Assembly: GCA_016234525.1 (NCBI GenBank)
Contig: JACRBK010000483.1
Coordinates: forward strand, 1-5,364
Direction of reading: 5' to 3'
Origin: Chloroflexota bacterium
GTDB taxonomy: Bacteria > Chloroflexota > Anaerolineae > Aggregatilineales > Aggregatilineaceae
Length of the DNA: 5,364 bases
Positions 4,481 through 5,364 of the stretch are shown piece by piece (positions within the stretch are counted from its first letter, which is position 1; each line of letters begins with the position of its first letter). The notes under the pieces are model-generated. The model saw only the letters and a program-made list of their open reading frames with translations, was not told the origin of the DNA and ran no database searches. The position numbers and the translations under genes are program-made.

Positions 4481-5364
4481 CTAGCCAATCCAGTTAATGA
4501 TCAACCAGACGATCAGGAGGGTGTTGGAGACGATCAGAAAGCTCAATTGCGCGCGCCCACTGCGGTCCACGACTGCGCTGCCGCGTAGATCGGTTTGGGG
4601 CATCACCAGCAGCATGATTGGGGAGATGAGCACTGCTGCACCAACTAACCACCAGGGCCACAAGCCTAAGACGAGGGTCAGCAGCAGGAAGATTCCCGCC
4701 AGTCCCAAGCAGGCAGACATTAGCCAACGAGTGAGATGAGGCCCGGCAAGACTCGCCGTGTTGTGCAGCCCGGTAGCCCGATCTACCTCGTAGTCGCGCA
4801 GTTGGTTGTAGAACTGCCCGTAGCCAGAGATGAGCGCCATGCCCAGCGTGACAAGTCCTATCTCTGCTGTGGGGTCGGCGTAGACCAGATATCCCGCCAG
4901 GAATAGCAGCGAACTCAGCATCAGCACATGGGAGAGCACATCGACCAGCGGCAGCGCTTTGAGACGCACGCCGCGCCACGAATAGAGTAGGGCTAAAACC
5001 AGGGTGAGTGCGCCGATCCAGATGACAGGGCCGCCGAGGAGCCAAAAGAAGAGGAGCGCCACTCCACCGACGATCAGCGAAGCGATCCAGCTTTCCCGCA
5101 CGGTTAGTTCGCCGCGCGCGACGGCGTTGGGGATAGTGCGTGTGGGATCGCGGGCATCGTCGGGAGAATCTTCGATCTCGTTGATCATAAAGGCGAAGGT
5201 GACGGCGAGGACATTGGCAGCGATGATGAGCAGCGCTTGCCCATTCAGCGCCACGTGATTATGTTGATCCAATGCCAGATTGATGCCAAGCAGCGTCAGG
5301 GGCAGAGTGAAGATAATATGCTCTTTCCAGCGGGTCAGGTGGAGTAACCCCCGGAATTTCTGGG
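4481..5364 (-). CDS. UbiA-family prenyltransferase, N-terminus off the right edge (partial)
   Basis: The frame is open on the minus strand from the right edge (first full codon at 5362) to TAG at 4481-4483, giving 293 visible residues. It encodes an integral-membrane prenyltransferase that moves an isoprenoid chain from its diphosphate onto an acceptor, as in quinone, chlorophyll or archaeal-type lipid synthesis. The first Asp-rich motif is N61-E-I-E-D65-S-P-D-D69 (NDxxDxxxD type, first D replaced by E). The second is QLRD190-YEVD194-RATG. YSWRGVRLKALPLVD after the fourth helix is also typical. About nine hydrophobic segments are visible, near residues 14-30, 42-60, 94-110, 113-129, 141-162, 168-184, 213-235, 236-253 and 275-293. 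A TTG at 5272 could start an ORF but would lose the conserved first helix preceded by LTRWKEHI, so the true start lies outside. The acceptor is not determinable. The C-terminus looks natural, and the integrase remnant follows immediately. Confidence 0.9.
   Translation of the reverse strand, partial: QKFRGLLHLTRWKEHIIFTLPLTLLGINLALDQHNHVALNGQALLIIAANVLAVTFAFMINEIEDSPDDARDPTRTIPNAVARGELTVRESWIASLIVGGVALLFFWLLGGPVIWIGALTLVLALLYSWRGVRLKALPLVDVLSHVLMLSSLLFLAGYLVYADPTAEIGLVTLGMALISGYGQFYNQLRDYEVDRATGLHNTASLAGPHLTRWLMSACLGLAGIFLLLTLVLGLWPWWLVGAAVLISPIMLLVMPQTDLRGSAVVDRSGRAQLSFLIVSNTLLIVWLIINWIG

Noticed and set aside
4494..5045. 183-codon minus-strand ORF overlapping UbiA
   Set aside because: It is an alternative frame of the UbiA gene, without membrane-helix pattern or motif. 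The UbiA frame carries both Asp-rich motifs.
4481..5272. TTG at 5272 as start of the UbiA gene
   Set aside because: The frame stays open to the window edge and encodes LTRWKEHI plus a membrane helix typical of UbiA N-termini. The gene therefore starts outside the window.
1..5364. CRISPR array, tRNA or rRNA genes, or a novel defence system
   Set aside because: No spaced direct repeats, tRNA-like cloverleaf or rRNA sequence was seen, and the genes present belong to known families without defence-type neighbours.

Overview
The window carries two intact but edge-truncated chromosomal genes, a divergent resistance-like kinase/regulator pair in the middle, and three gene remnants that mark rearrangement scars. 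The organism is most likely a free-living bacterium with a fairly GC-rich genome. A Chloroflexota origin is my best guess, based on the style of the GH3 enzyme, of the integrase remnant and of the UbiA protein. This is family-level pattern recognition without a search, so it is tentative.

Layout. Bases 1-1902 (minus) encode a GH3 beta-glucosidase that runs off the left edge before its C-terminal fibronectin-III-like domain. Bases 1926-2096 (minus) hold the first ~51 codons of a MATE-family efflux pump, cut off and ending in a chance stop. Bases 2103-3080 (minus) encode an intact APH-fold phosphotransferase, six bases upstream of the MATE start, so the two probably formed an operon. Bases 3081-3482 are an AT-richer divergent intergenic region with three inverted-repeat elements and a promoter. 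Bases 3483-4088 (plus) encode a TetR-family repressor whose transcript is probably leaderless. Bases 4089-4480 are a scar of two minus-strand remnants: the frameshifted C-terminal domain of a second GH3 enzyme, abutting an internal piece of an rve-type integrase/transposase. Bases 4481-5364 (minus) encode a UbiA-family membrane prenyltransferase whose start lies beyond the right edge.

How the parts relate. The kinase + MATE fragment looks like a Firmicutes-like resistance cassette inserted next to the GH3 gene. The TetR gene is divergent from it, and its promoter is overlapped by a 7-bp-arm inverted repeat, which suggests autorepression and possibly control of the kinase operon. GH3 and UbiA look like resident genes without an obvious shared pathway. 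I see no convincing new defence or biosynthetic system, no CRISPR array and no RNA gene. The most informative content is the set of gene scars and the leaderless TetR promoter/operator arrangement.
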